Positions 18,345 to 27,120 of a DNA stretch of 64,000 bases are shown here, piece by piece (within the stretch, counting starts at the first letter, position 1; every line of letters starts with the position of its first letter). The position numbers and the translations under genes are program-made. This DNA is from Desulfuromonadales bacterium (lineage in GTDB: Bacteria; Desulfobacterota; Desulfuromonadia; Desulfuromonadales; JAGXHI01). The notes under the pieces were generated by a model. That model saw only the letters and a list, made by a program, of their open reading frames with translations, made no database searches and was not told where the DNA came from. The stretch is from positions 62,001 to 126,000 of the forward strand of contig JAGXHI010000020.1 in assembly GCA_024636295.1 (NCBI GenBank), in the 5' to 3' direction.

Positions 18345-18911
18345 TCAAAAATGCGCATCAATCAACTCGCATAGAATATGAATTATAAGAACATGGGTTT
18401 CCTGGATTCGCGGGGTTTCTTCGCTGGGAACAATCAGGGGAATTTCGACCATCTCGCGGATAGTCCCTCCCTCGCCCCCCAGGATTCCTATGGTCCGGCA
18501 TCCCATTTCCCGTCCGGCGGAAAGGGCCCTGCGGACATTTTCCGAACGGCCGCTGGTCGAGATCCCTACGATTACATCCCCGGGTTTCGCCAGAGCCTCA
18601 ACCTGCCTCTTGAAAACCTCCTCGAAGCCGAAATCATTGGACACCGCAGTCAAAATGGACGTATCTGTGCTCAGTGCCAGGGCGGGCAGCGCCTTTCGCT
18701 CTCGAAGAAATCGACCCGCGATTTCCGCTGCGAAATGCTGACTATCGGCGGCCGAGCCTCCGTTGCCCATGATCAGGATTTTACGTCCCGCGGTAAGCGC
18801 CTCAACCAGCATGATGCCGCACCGCTCCAGATCTCCAGAGAGGGCGAGAGCGGTTTTTCCTATGGTTTCCAGATGTTTCTCAAATGCGGATTCGATAATA
18901 TTTTTCACCAT
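18345..18911 (-). CDS. gmhA: Phosphoheptose isomerase (sedoheptulose-7-phosphate isomerase)
   Basis: 188 residues, the usual size. It converts sedoheptulose 7-phosphate to D-glycero-D-manno-heptose 7-phosphate. SIS-domain features: ILIMGNGGSAADSQHFAAEI, GRFLRERKALPALALSTD, VGISTSGRSENV and LIVPSEETPRIQETHVLIIH, the last with the conserved Gln/Glu and His. It lies six bases upstream-to-downstream of the epimerase gene on the same strand and heads the heptose subset of the operon. Confidence 0.95.
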   Translation of the reverse strand: MVKNIIESAFEKHLETIGKTALALSGDLERCGIMLVEALTAGRKILIMGNGGSAADSQHFAAEIAGRFLRERKALPALALSTDTSILTAVSNDFGFEEVFKRQVEALAKPGDVIVGISTSGRSENVRRALSAGREMGCRTIGILGGEGGTIREMVEIPLIVPSEETPRIQETHVLIIHILCELIDAHF

Positions 18912-18917
18912 ACAGAC

Positions 18918-19856
18918 CTACAAATGTTTCCTGTACCATTCAATGGAGCGGCGAAGGCCCTCGTCCACATCGATTCCTCCGCTGTAGCCCAGAAAGCGGC
19001 ACGCTTTGGAAATATCGGCCAGACTGTGTCTCACGTCTCCCGGACGAGTTGGTCCGTAATGAGGTTTGATATCGACGTCCAGCAGCCTGGCTAACTTGTT
19101 GTAAAGCTTGTTCAGCGAAATCTGGTCATGGCAAGCCACGTTGAAGATTTCTCCTGCAACTTCCCCGGGAGCGACACAGGCGCGAAGGTTAGCTTCCACG
19201 ACATTGGCGACAAAGGTAAAATCCCTGGTCTGCTCTCCGTCCCCATGGATCGTAGGCGCCTCTCCTCCAAGGAGGGCTTTGACGAAAAGAGGGATGACCG
19301 CCGCATAGGCGGAAAATGGATCCTGGCGCGGACCGAAAACATTGAAGTAGCGCAGACCGACAGTTTCTATTTCATAGCAGCGTGCGAAGACCTGCGCATA
19401 AAGCTCGTCGGCATATTTGGTCACGGCATAGGGAGAAAGAGGGTTTCCGATCCGGTCCTCGACCTTGGGAAGATCAGGATGGTCCCCGTAAGTAGAGGAC
19501 GATCCGGCGAAAACGAACCGTTTGACCTTCGCATCCCTGGCAGACAGAAGCATATGTAAAGTGCCCGTGACATTCACCTCATGGCTGGTCAGGGGGTCTT
19601 CCATCGAGCGGGGGACGCTACCAAGAGCGGCCTGATGCAGGACATAATCGACGCCCCGGCAGGCCCGACGGCAGGTGTCCAGATCGCGGATGTCTCCCTC
19701 GATCAGTTCAATGCGGTCAAGACACTGTTCCAGATTCTCTTTTTTTCCAGTGGCGAAGTTATCGAGCACCCGCACCCGCTCTCCTCGGTGCAGCAGTTCA
19801 TCAACGATATGGGAGCCGATAAATCCGGCTCCCCCTGTAACAAGGTAGTTGTACAA
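18918..19856 (-). CDS. tviC: NAD-dependent UDP-N-acetylhexosamine 4-epimerase (WbpP/TviC type)
   Basis: 312 residues, an extended short-chain dehydrogenase. GGAGFIGSHIVDELL is the NAD loop; HQAALGSVPRSMEDPLTSHEVN and the catalytic Ser/Tyr/Lys set FAGSSSTYGD with PYAVTKYADELY follow. The SVPRSMEDP stretch is typical of epimerases acting on N-acetylated UDP-sugars or their uronates. Paired with the 6-dehydrogenase at 14446, it would interconvert UDP-GlcNAcA and UDP-GalNAcA. The exact substrate is inferred. Confidence 0.85.
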   Translation of the reverse strand: MYNYLVTGGAGFIGSHIVDELLHRGERVRVLDNFATGKKENLEQCLDRIELIEGDIRDLDTCRRACRGVDYVLHQAALGSVPRSMEDPLTSHEVNVTGTLHMLLSARDAKVKRFVFAGSSSTYGDHPDLPKVEDRIGNPLSPYAVTKYADELYAQVFARCYEIETVGLRYFNVFGPRQDPFSAYAAVIPLFVKALLGGEAPTIHGDGEQTRDFTFVANVVEANLRACVAPGEVAGEIFNVACHDQISLNKLYNKLARLLDVDIKPHYGPTRPGDVRHSLADISKACRFLGYSGGIDVDEGLRRSIEWYRKHL

Positions 19857-19915
19857 TGAGGTCTCCCCTTCAAATCTCTGCTTGTCTCGAAATGTTGCAC
19901 ATTGGGATCAGGCGT

Positions 19916-20566
19916 TCAACCTTCAAAGGAATAGTCGAACATCTCGATGTCGCGTCTGAAATAATCCGCTACGAGGGCGGCGGTCGAATCATTGTAATAT
20001 TTCCGGTAGGTGTCGCGGTCCCCCGCCTTGCGCTTATGGGCCAGTCGTGGAGCGCGAACACCTATTTTACTACATACACTACAGAAATCATCATTAAGAT
20101 TTTCATACCGTCCGATAAAATCGACAATGATTTTCCCGTGCAGGTCGATCACATAATCTGACTGCAGCGAGATGGACGTATCGATGTGATATTGATATAC
20201 GCGTCCGGGGTCGAGCTTCCAGCGCAGGAAGGTTTCGAAATCGTCCTTTCCCTCCAGAAGATGCGGCCTTTCCCGCTTGAGATGATGATAGGAGCTGACC
20301 TGAAGATCCCAGGGATTACGGACGAAAGCGAATTTGAACAGGGAATCGTAGACCTCCCGGGGCAGCATTTCATAGGCGCAGATCGCCCTGGCATGACGGG
20401 GAAGCTTGGTCCCTATGCGATGTTTCATCAGCGAACTGATCCTGCTGCAGAGAAATGCCGGGTAATAGGACGGATCGCTCCAGCGGTACCTGTTCAGGGT
20501 AGTCCGAACGCTCGTGCCGCCTGTTTTCGCAATATGAACAAAAAGAAACTTGTATTTCAGGGACAT
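19916..20566 (-). CDS. Sulfotransferase family 2-type protein
   Basis: 216 residues from the ATG at 20566, which overlaps the stop of the upstream glycosyltransferase (TGATG). The N-terminal FLFVHIAKTGGTSVRTTL matches the 5'-phosphosulfate loop of carbohydrate sulfotransferases (HxPKTGGTS), and LFKFAFVRNPWDLQVSSYHH matches the 3'-phosphate loop with RNPxD. The family moves sulfate from PAPS to sugars. In this cluster it would decorate the surface glycan or LPS. The active-site Lys of the loop is present (AKTGG). The acceptor is unknown. Confidence 0.82.
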   Translation of the reverse strand: MSLKYKFLFVHIAKTGGTSVRTTLNRYRWSDPSYYPAFLCSRISSLMKHRIGTKLPRHARAICAYEMLPREVYDSLFKFAFVRNPWDLQVSSYHHLKRERPHLLEGKDDFETFLRWKLDPGRVYQYHIDTSISLQSDYVIDLHGKIIVDFIGRYENLNDDFCSVCSKIGVRAPRLAHKRKAGDRDTYRKYYNDSTAALVADYFRRDIEMFDYSFEG

Positions 20567-21717
20567 CAACATGCGAGGGTCCTCTCCTGAACTGATTCTT
20601 CCACGGATCCAAGAAGAAGATCAAGATACCGTCGGCTGCTCTCCTCCGCCGTGTAAGCCTCAGCGGCTTTGCGAAGGCATTCGCTGTCCGGTGGATTTCT
20701 CAATATCTCCATCATGGCCTTCCCGAGAGCTTCGAAGTCCCCGACGGCGACAAGCGGTGCAATCCGACCCTCCTGAAGTATCTCCCGCGGTCCGCTGGGG
20801 CAGTCGGTGGATACAACTGAAGTTCCGAGCGCCAGCGCCTCGGTCAGGGAATTCGGAGATCCTTCCCATGCAGAGGAGAGGACGAAGAGATCCGCCCGTT
20901 GCAGATAGCTGTACGGATTTCGTGCGAATCCAGGGAAATCCACATCCTCTCCGATGCCCAGCGTATCCGCAAGCGCCTCCAGAATCGAGCGGTCGCCTCC
21001 CTCTCCAAGAATGATCAATCGTGAAGGTATTTCACGCCGTACTATCGAAAAAGCGCGGAGCAGAGTGGGAAAATCTTTTTGGCGGGTCAACCGTCCCATC
21101 CCGATAACAATCGGCACATCACGTGATTTTAGCCATGGATGTTCGGGATCTTCCGATGCTCTTTCGGTCATTTCGGGTGTAATTACCGGGTTGGGTATGA
21201 CACTGAAGCGATCGAGGTGCATCCTCGTAATCTTCGCCAGGTCCTCCGCAACGCCGTGGGAAACCGCCACGATACCATCGGCGCGAGGATAAATCCATCT
21301 CATCGGCAGATACCACAGATACTTACGCCAAGCGAACTTTCCTTCCAGAGCAGCCGACAAGGTCGTCCCGAGCCTGAAAACGATCCGCACCGGGGCCCCT
21401 GATAAAAATCGCGCCGCAATGGCCGTTCGTCCTGCACGATCCTTTGCCGCAAGGATTGCTGCAGGACGCTCCCTTCGGATATAGGCGGCAAGAGAAAAAA
21501 TACTGGAAAAAGTATGCCGGGTCCCAAGACGGATGATTTGCACACTCCCGGGAAGGTCTTGCAGGCATTCACTTCTGTCCTTTACGAGGACGAGATCAAC
21601 TTGAATCTGCCGACCAGCCAGACCGCTGCAAAGGTTCACCAGCATTCGCTCTACTCCCCCCTGTCCTGAAAATGAAGCGAATACTGCAATTTTTTGCTTG
21701 GATAATACTTTATTCAT
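20566..21717 (-). CDS. Glycosyltransferase family 4
   Basis: 383 residues, GT-B fold. The N-terminus FASFSGQGGVERMLVNLCSG is the acceptor-side glycine loop. The C-terminal donor site shows IGMGRLTRQKDFPTLLRAF and ADLFVLSSAWEGSPNSLTEA followed by LALGTSVVSTDCPSGPREIL, the E-x7-E region of GT4 enzymes. It builds part of the surface polysaccharide or LPS; the linkage cannot be predicted. It is 54 bases after asnB and coupled to the sulfotransferase gene. Confidence 0.9.
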   Translation of the reverse strand: MNKVLSKQKIAVFASFSGQGGVERMLVNLCSGLAGRQIQVDLVLVKDRSECLQDLPGSVQIIRLGTRHTFSSIFSLAAYIRRERPAAILAAKDRAGRTAIAARFLSGAPVRIVFRLGTTLSAALEGKFAWRKYLWYLPMRWIYPRADGIVAVSHGVAEDLAKITRMHLDRFSVIPNPVITPEMTERASEDPEHPWLKSRDVPIVIGMGRLTRQKDFPTLLRAFSIVRREIPSRLIILGEGGDRSILEALADTLGIGEDVDFPGFARNPYSYLQRADLFVLSSAWEGSPNSLTEALALGTSVVSTDCPSGPREILQEGRIAPLVAVGDFEALGKAMMEILRNPPDSECLRKAAEAYTAEESSRRYLDLLLGSVEESVQERTLAC

Positions 21718-21771
21718 TATTTAACCGATAGTTAGAAATTTTTATCCATGTTTAACATTAATTTTACTTGG

Positions 21772-23586
21772 CTACCCTATCCAATCCAATGGGTTTTCGT
21801 CGGTTGAGGGTATTTGCACGGGCTTATCAATAAACAGTCTGTGCCATATGGCAAACTGCAGCAGACACCAGATCTCGCGGTTGACGTTTTTCCCGTTTCG
21901 TTTAGCGGCGAAAAGACTGCGAACTCCATCGAGAGCGAACCACTGTCCTACGGCTGGATTCCGCAGGATTTTTTTTTCGAGGTCCACAATGAATCCGCCC
22001 GTGAGCCATTCTCCGATGGGGACATGAAACCCCCTTTTCCTTCGGTAGATATGTTCGGCGGGGATGTATTGTTCGGCCCATTTTTTAAGGAAATATTTCC
22101 CTTGCACGGAGCGAATTTTCAGCGCGTCCGGGAGGGATAATCCGAATTCCACAATCCTGTGGTCCAGGAAGGGCACGCGTCCCTCCAGACCGAAACTCAT
22201 GAGGGTGCGGTCCGCCTTCACCAGAAGGTCGTCCGGCAGATTCGTGCACAGATCGATATACTGCCGGCGCATGATCGGGCTCCAGGATGCGGGCGTTTCC
22301 TGCCAATGCCGGCGGACAGGAGAATGCCACTCCCGTTTCAACCGTCGAAGTTCCGGACCGAACACCTTTTCAGACGCCCACTGCCACTGCCCCCGGGAGC
22401 GAAAGCCCCCCGATCCTGGCCGCAGAAGCGATTTGACCCAAGATTCAGCCCACGCGGGGCGATACCTACCATATCCCGCAAAAGCTTCATCGCCTCCCTC
22501 GCCGCTGAAAACGACCTTCAGTTCCCGCGAAGCCTTCTCGGCCAGTATGGATGTCGGAAGGCAGGCGTAATCCCTCAGCAGATCGTCCGTTGCCCATACC
22601 ACATGGGGAAGGCGACGGAAAACGGCTTCGCGGTCAAGCAGAAGTTCAAGGTGGTCCGAGCCGAAGCATCCGGCAATGAAAGCGGCGTCGACGGACTCAT
22701 CTTTCAAGGCGGCATCCTTGAATCCGACGGAAAACGTCCGCAGCGAGCGGCCCCCATGCCGGGTCAGCATCGCGAGAAGAACCCCGGAATCCAACCCGCC
22801 AGAAAGAAAAAGACCCAAGGGGACATCGGACCTCATATGCTCGCGCATGACCTGGTCGAACAACTCGCTGAATTCCTCCTCGGCCTCTTCCATCGTCAGG
22901 GACCGGGGGCGGACATCCAGGGCAGACCAGTACTTTTCCCGCTGCAAGCTCAGCTTCCCATCCACAACGGCTGTCTCCCCTGGAAGCAGCCGGTGAATTC
23001 CCCGGATCATCGTGGTTTCGCCCGTGTTGAACTGGTTCTGCAGAAATTCCAGAAGAGCGACCGGCTCCACCTCGGGCCGATGGGGAAGCAGCGGCAGAAT
23101 AGCCTTCAATTCCGAGGCGAATAGAATTCGTCCTGGCAGGCGGGAGTAATACAGGGGCTTGATTCCCAGGCGATCGCGCCCGAGAAGAAGGTCTCCCGAC
23201 CGTGGGTCGTGGATGGCAAAGGCGAACATTCCGTGTAGCCGCCTGACGTAATCCCTGCCCTGAGCGAGATACCCCCGGAGGATGACTTCGCTGTCGGATT
23301 CGGTGGTGAATCGCACGCCGTCTTTTTTAAGTTCCTCGCGCAGTTCGACGAAATTGTAGATCTCCCCGTTGGCCACCAGGGCCACCCCTGTGGCGATATC
23401 GACGATGGGCTGGTGACCGCCCTGGAGATCGATGATCGATAGACGGGTCTGGGCAAGTCCGACCCGGCCGCACCGGTGGACCCCGCTGTCATCCGGACCA
23501 CGGTGCCCGAGACGGGAGACCAGGATGCTCAGGGGCGCTGAGTCGATCGGTTCGGAAAGATTGTAGATTCCGGCGATTCCGCACAT
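21772..23586 (-). CDS. asnB: Glutamine-dependent asparagine synthase-type amidotransferase
   Basis: 604 residues. The N-terminus MCGIAGIYNL puts Cys2 in place as the glutaminase nucleophile, with LGHRGPDDSG, QTRLSIIDLQGGHQP and ANGEIYNF. The synthetase domain has the ATP pyrophosphatase loop LFLSGGLDSGVLLAML, and later FSGEGGDEAFAGYGRY. AsnB-like proteins in polysaccharide clusters often amidate uronic acids. The UDP-GalNAcA genes in the same region make that a reasonable role here, but plain asparagine synthesis cannot be excluded. Confidence 0.9.
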   Translation of the reverse strand: MCGIAGIYNLSEPIDSAPLSILVSRLGHRGPDDSGVHRCGRVGLAQTRLSIIDLQGGHQPIVDIATGVALVANGEIYNFVELREELKKDGVRFTTESDSEVILRGYLAQGRDYVRRLHGMFAFAIHDPRSGDLLLGRDRLGIKPLYYSRLPGRILFASELKAILPLLPHRPEVEPVALLEFLQNQFNTGETTMIRGIHRLLPGETAVVDGKLSLQREKYWSALDVRPRSLTMEEAEEEFSELFDQVMREHMRSDVPLGLFLSGGLDSGVLLAMLTRHGGRSLRTFSVGFKDAALKDESVDAAFIAGCFGSDHLELLLDREAVFRRLPHVVWATDDLLRDYACLPTSILAEKASRELKVVFSGEGGDEAFAGYGRYRPAWAESWVKSLLRPGSGGFRSRGQWQWASEKVFGPELRRLKREWHSPVRRHWQETPASWSPIMRRQYIDLCTNLPDDLLVKADRTLMSFGLEGRVPFLDHRIVEFGLSLPDALKIRSVQGKYFLKKWAEQYIPAEHIYRRKRGFHVPIGEWLTGGFIVDLEKKILRNPAVGQWFALDGVRSLFAAKRNGKNVNREIWCLLQFAIWHRLFIDKPVQIPSTDENPLDWIG

Positions 23587-23653
23587 TGCAAGACTTTCGT
23601 ATCACAACTTCTGGGATCAGGAAGGGGATTTCCTGAGCAGCAATCCAATCACC

Positions 23654-24766
23654 TCAGGACTGGTGGCCAACTGCATTATTTTTTCCTTCCCGAAGGATAT
23701 CCAGATAAATACCCATATTTCCCTGGACCATGGCTTGAATGGAGAACTCCTCGGAGACGATTTCCTCCCCCCGGGAAGCGAACTGTTCGCACATGTCCGG
23801 ATTCGAGAGGAGCAGACATGTCTTTTCAGCCAGAGCTTCCGCATCGCCCGGAGGGAACAGGAACCCGTTGATTCCGTCCCTGACGATTTCCGGAATTCCT
23901 CCCGCAGCGGCAGCGACTATAGGAACGCCTGCCGCCGCCGCCTGCAATAAAGAAACCCCAAGACCCTCCATAAGCGCCGGATGGACCACCAGGTCAAGAC
24001 AGGGAATGATTTTGGGCAGATCTTCGCGAAAGCCGGCAAAAATCACGTTTTCCAATAACCGGGCCTCTTTGCAAAGACGGACCAGTTCTTCTCTCAATGG
24101 CCCTTGTCCAAAAAAAATAAACCGGACTTGCGGGTACGTCCGCAGAATTTGCGGAGCGGCTTCCACCAGATACCGGTGGCCTTTGCGCTCTATGAGCTGG
24201 GCGATCACCCCAATGCTCCGGGCGTCCGGGGGAAGGGAAAATTCCCTGTGAAACCAATTCCTGTCGCAGGCCTGCCGGTAGATTTCCGCGTCAACCGCAC
24301 TGGGAATGCAAACCGTTTTCTCCCGGGGGACGCCTTCCTCGAGAAGTACACGTCTGATTCCTTCGGATATGGTGACGATCTTCTCATAAGACCTGTATTT
24401 CAGATTGACCCACCATGTCGGCTCCAAATTGTCGACACGTCGAGTGAGGACGGCCGGAATGCGGCAGACTCCCGCAGCGACAGGTCCCCACAAATCGGCC
24501 CCACGGCGGCTGTGAACATGAATCAGATCGGGACGGGTTTTCCGAACGGCCTGAACAAGGCTGAAGAAAAAACGACCATCCAGGTCTCCGGCCATGGGCG
24601 ATTCGCAAACTGTCGCGAAAGGCTGTGCCGCCGCTGCGATATCGCTTCCCCGGGGACAGACCAGGATGTTGTCGACATCCAGGGTTCGCAGTCCTTCCAG
24701 CAGGTAGCGAACCTGGAGAGCCCCTCCATAAAGGTGGCGCCCCGTTTCGATATGCAGAACCCTCAT
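23654..24766 (-). CDS. Glycosyltransferase family 4 (LPS/polysaccharide)
   Basis: 370 residues from the ATG at 24766, which overlaps the upstream gene's stop (ATGA); the 137-residue extension readable up to 25177 is an antisense-free frame shadow over the heptosyltransferase gene. The N-terminus has HIETGRHLYGGALQVRYLLE, and DLIHVHSRRGADLW follows. The donor site is IGVIAQLIERKGHRYLVEAA with VVHPALMEGLGVSLLQAAAA and GVPIVAAAAGGIPEIV. This glycine-rich GG-hxV start and the position between the heptosyltransferase and asnB suggest an LPS core or O-chain transferase. Confidence 0.88.
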   Translation of the reverse strand: MRVLHIETGRHLYGGALQVRYLLEGLRTLDVDNILVCPRGSDIAAAAQPFATVCESPMAGDLDGRFFFSLVQAVRKTRPDLIHVHSRRGADLWGPVAAGVCRIPAVLTRRVDNLEPTWWVNLKYRSYEKIVTISEGIRRVLLEEGVPREKTVCIPSAVDAEIYRQACDRNWFHREFSLPPDARSIGVIAQLIERKGHRYLVEAAPQILRTYPQVRFIFFGQGPLREELVRLCKEARLLENVIFAGFREDLPKIIPCLDLVVHPALMEGLGVSLLQAAAAGVPIVAAAAGGIPEIVRDGINGFLFPPGDAEALAEKTCLLLSNPDMCEQFASRGEEIVSEEFSIQAMVQGNMGIYLDILREGKNNAVGHQS

Positions 24767-25821
24767 CTTTGACCTTCCTGAGAGCCGAGGAGATCCCCTG
24801 CAACGGCCAGGACCTTTTCCGGTGTTATCGATTTCATGCAGGTGAATTCTCCATCGCAAACCGGGGATCTTCTGCACGGCGAACAGGGATGCGCGTTGTA
24901 GAGAACCCGCGTCGCGGGATTCGCCGTCTTCAGGTAGGGACAGGTCGCGCCGAAGAGGGCGATCGTCGGCCGGTCGAAAGCGGTTCCCATGTGGGTCAGT
25001 CCTGTATCCACTCCAATGACCAGATCGCTTTTCTGTACGATCGCAGCCGTTTCGCCCAGCGTTGTTTTTCCTACTAGATCGATAAGTTCCGTCCCTGTTT
25101 CGGCGACAATACGTTCGGCATGATCCCGGTCGACGGGTCCTCCGAGAAGTGCGACTGGCAGCCCGAACGTCCTCCACACCCCCCTTGCCACCTCACCCCA
25201 TCGATCGTCGAACCAGTGCTTCTGCGGACGAGTGGTAAAGGGTGCAATGATGGCGAATTTTCCATGGATGCCCTGTTCCAGGAGGATTTTTCCCGCCGCC
25301 TGTTCATCTTCCGGACCAACGCCCAGACAGGGGCGGAAATTTCTCGGGTCCAGGCCAATCTCCTCCATCATATGGCGGTATTCGGAACTCATCCAGTCGC
25401 TTTCCGGCCGGGAAATGATGCGGGTCATCAAGAAACGACCCGGCTCCTTCGATTCAAATCCGATCCTCTGTCCGGCGCCGGAAATCCAGGCCAGCAGCCT
25501 GCTTCGCAAGAGCCCCACAGCATCCAGCGCCAGGTCGAACCGGCGCCTGCGAAGTTCGCCCCGGAAACGGGAGATTTCAATTGCGAGCTGCCCAAAGCGA
25601 CCGCGGCGGGCAAGTTCCTTCCACTTCCCCTTGGGCCAGAGAATCACCTCGTCGATACCCGGATGATGCCGGAGCAGATCGACCAGTCCGGGATCGCTCA
25701 GCCAGGCGATATGCGCCCCGGGATAAGCCTCGCGAAGAACCTCCACCATAGGGGAGGCCATGACGATATCGCCAATCGCTGTCGGGCGGATGATCAGGAT
25801 GCTCTTTTGCTGCGGGATCAC
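24763..25821 (-). CDS. waaF: Glycosyltransferase family 9 (LPS heptosyltransferase)
   Basis: About 352 residues from a GTG at 25821; an earlier start (25902) would overlap the Trm112 gene by 41 bases. N-terminal ILIIRPTAIGDIVMASPMVEVLREAYP is the GT9 signature, with the catalytic Asp in GDI. Then HIAWLSDPGLVDLL, and a C-terminal half with FAIIAPFTTRPQKHWFDDRW, GGPVDRDHAE, GKTTLGETAAIV and GVDTGLTHMGTAFDRPTIALFG. It adds ADP-activated heptose to the LPS inner core. WaaC versus WaaF cannot be decided. ADP-heptose genes lie in the same operon. Confidence 0.85.
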   Translation of the reverse strand: MIPQQKSILIIRPTAIGDIVMASPMVEVLREAYPGAHIAWLSDPGLVDLLRHHPGIDEVILWPKGKWKELARRGRFGQLAIEISRFRGELRRRRFDLALDAVGLLRSRLLAWISGAGQRIGFESKEPGRFLMTRIISRPESDWMSSEYRHMMEEIGLDPRNFRPCLGVGPEDEQAAGKILLEQGIHGKFAIIAPFTTRPQKHWFDDRWGEVARGVWRTFGLPVALLGGPVDRDHAERIVAETGTELIDLVGKTTLGETAAIVQKSDLVIGVDTGLTHMGTAFDRPTIALFGATCPYLKTANPATRVLYNAHPCSPCRRSPVCDGEFTCMKSITPEKVLAVAGDLLGSQEGQR

Positions 25822-25861
25822 GAAAACTCTTTCAACTCGTCGGAACGACAGCGGCCGGTCT

Positions 25862-26047
25862 TCACATTTCGTCTTCGGGCGACAGGGGATCCGCCTCATC
25901 AATCAGCATGACGGGAATTCCGTCCCTGACGGGATAAGCCAGGCGACACGCCCTGCAGTTCAGGGCCGAACCGTCCTGCCGAAGATGAATTTCGCCCTTG
26001 CATTGCGGACAGGCCAGTATGTCAAGCAGTTCTCTGGAAATCGTCAT
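25862..26047 (-). CDS. Trm112 family zinc-ribbon protein (YcaR-like)
   Basis: 61 residues. LLDILACPQCKGEIHL and LNCRACRLAYPVRDGIPVML give two Cys pairs (CPQC and CRAC) and the GIPVML tail that defines Trm112/UPF0434 proteins. The ATG at 26047 overlaps the lpxK stop. This small gene follows lpxK in many proteobacteria; its role there is not well established, though eukaryotic Trm112 activates methyltransferases. Confidence 0.9.
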   Translation of the reverse strand: MTISRELLDILACPQCKGEIHLRQDGSALNCRACRLAYPVRDGIPVMLIDEADPLSPEDEM

Positions 26048-27120
26048 TTGACCTCCAATAAAGAAATCAGCCTCATCTCCAGATATTCCCGCTCACGAAA
26101 TTCAATATCCAGGGGAATCTGGTAGCAAGGCGCGGTGAAATCCCCGCTTTTGAGTTTGACACCGTCTTTTTCAGTCGTGATCAGATAATCTTTCCCATGT
26201 GAGGCTTCAACAAGCTTCCGGATTTCCTCTTCGGAATAAACCGAATGATCACGGAAGGAAACGGTCGCTTCCAGATCCAAGCCCTTTTGGAAAAGATCTT
26301 CGAAGAAATTCTCGGGGTGGGCAATTCCGGCAAATGCAATGCCCTTCTTCCCCGCCAGCTGGGTCAGCGGGATATCCCCTCCCGAAAGTTCTATTGCTCG
26401 ATTCCCCTGGACATGTCGGGAATGCAGAACCCGGGCGTGCGAGGTTGCAACAGCGGGAGGTATTTCATCATCATCCGACCAGCGTGTCAGGATCAAGATA
26501 TCACTTCTTTTCAGGGCGGAGGGAAATTCCCTGAGATTACCAGCGGGAAGGGGAAATCCGTTACCCAGAGGTCTACGGCCATCCATCAGTACGATATCCA
26601 GATCCCTGCGAACCGCCATGTGCTGAAAACCGTCATCCAGCACAATCACTTCGGCGCCGCAAGCCTCGGCGGCCTGGACTCCTTCGATGCGCTTCGGCGC
26701 CACGAAAACCAGCGCCTCGGGATTCCGAAGCGCCAGCAAAAAAGGCTCATCACCACAGATTTCAGGAGAAAGAACAGGCCCGTTTCCGGTGCTTACCACT
26801 CCCACCCCCCGTTTTTGGCTTCCCCCGTACCCCCGACTGACAACAGCCGCCCTCTTCCCGCAAGAGAGGTAAAATTTCAGGATAAAATCGACCGTCGGCG
26901 TCTTGCCGGTGCCGCCGACGGATAGATTCCCCACCGAGACAACGGGAACCCCGGCGCACCGGGAGCGAAGGAGCCCGCGGTGGTATAAACCCTCTCGAAT
27001 CTTCCCGACCAGTCCATAAATCCACCCGCATGGAACCAGAAAGGAGAAGAGGAGGCGCTCTGCCGCACCGGCGGGCCCGTACAGAGTCACCCGCCGATGA
27101 AGCGCGTCCGTTCGTCCCAT
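26044..27120 (-). CDS. lpxK: Tetraacyldisaccharide 4'-kinase
   Basis: 358 residues. It phosphorylates the 4'-position of the lipid A disaccharide at the inner membrane. The P-loop lies in VSVGNLSVGGTGKTPTVDFI near residue 65, followed by VVSRGYGG, DEPFLLA, IVLDDGFQHMAVRRDLDIVL and a C-terminal TTEKDGVKL. Its first 11 codons overlap the waaA 3' end. It belongs to the lipid A operon starting at bamA. Confidence 0.94.
   Translation of the reverse strand: MGRTDALHRRVTLYGPAGAAERLLFSFLVPCGWIYGLVGKIREGLYHRGLLRSRCAGVPVVSVGNLSVGGTGKTPTVDFILKFYLSCGKRAAVVSRGYGGSQKRGVGVVSTGNGPVLSPEICGDEPFLLALRNPEALVFVAPKRIEGVQAAEACGAEVIVLDDGFQHMAVRRDLDIVLMDGRRPLGNGFPLPAGNLREFPSALKRSDILILTRWSDDDEIPPAVATSHARVLHSRHVQGNRAIELSGGDIPLTQLAGKKGIAFAGIAHPENFFEDLFQKGLDLEATVSFRDHSVYSEEEIRKLVEASHGKDYLITTEKDGVKLKSGDFTAPCYQIPLDIEFREREYLEMRLISLLEVK

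Noticed and set aside
21772..23586. asnB as a lasso cyclase partner of the peptide operon
   Set aside because: It is more than 20 kb away among polysaccharide genes and keeps the full glutaminase domain with Cys2; it fits glycan amidation better.
24767..25177. 137-residue N-terminal extension of the GT4 gene
   Set aside because: The extension lies in a different frame over the heptosyltransferase gene; the true start at 24766 is coupled to that gene's stop and begins the conserved GT4 fold.
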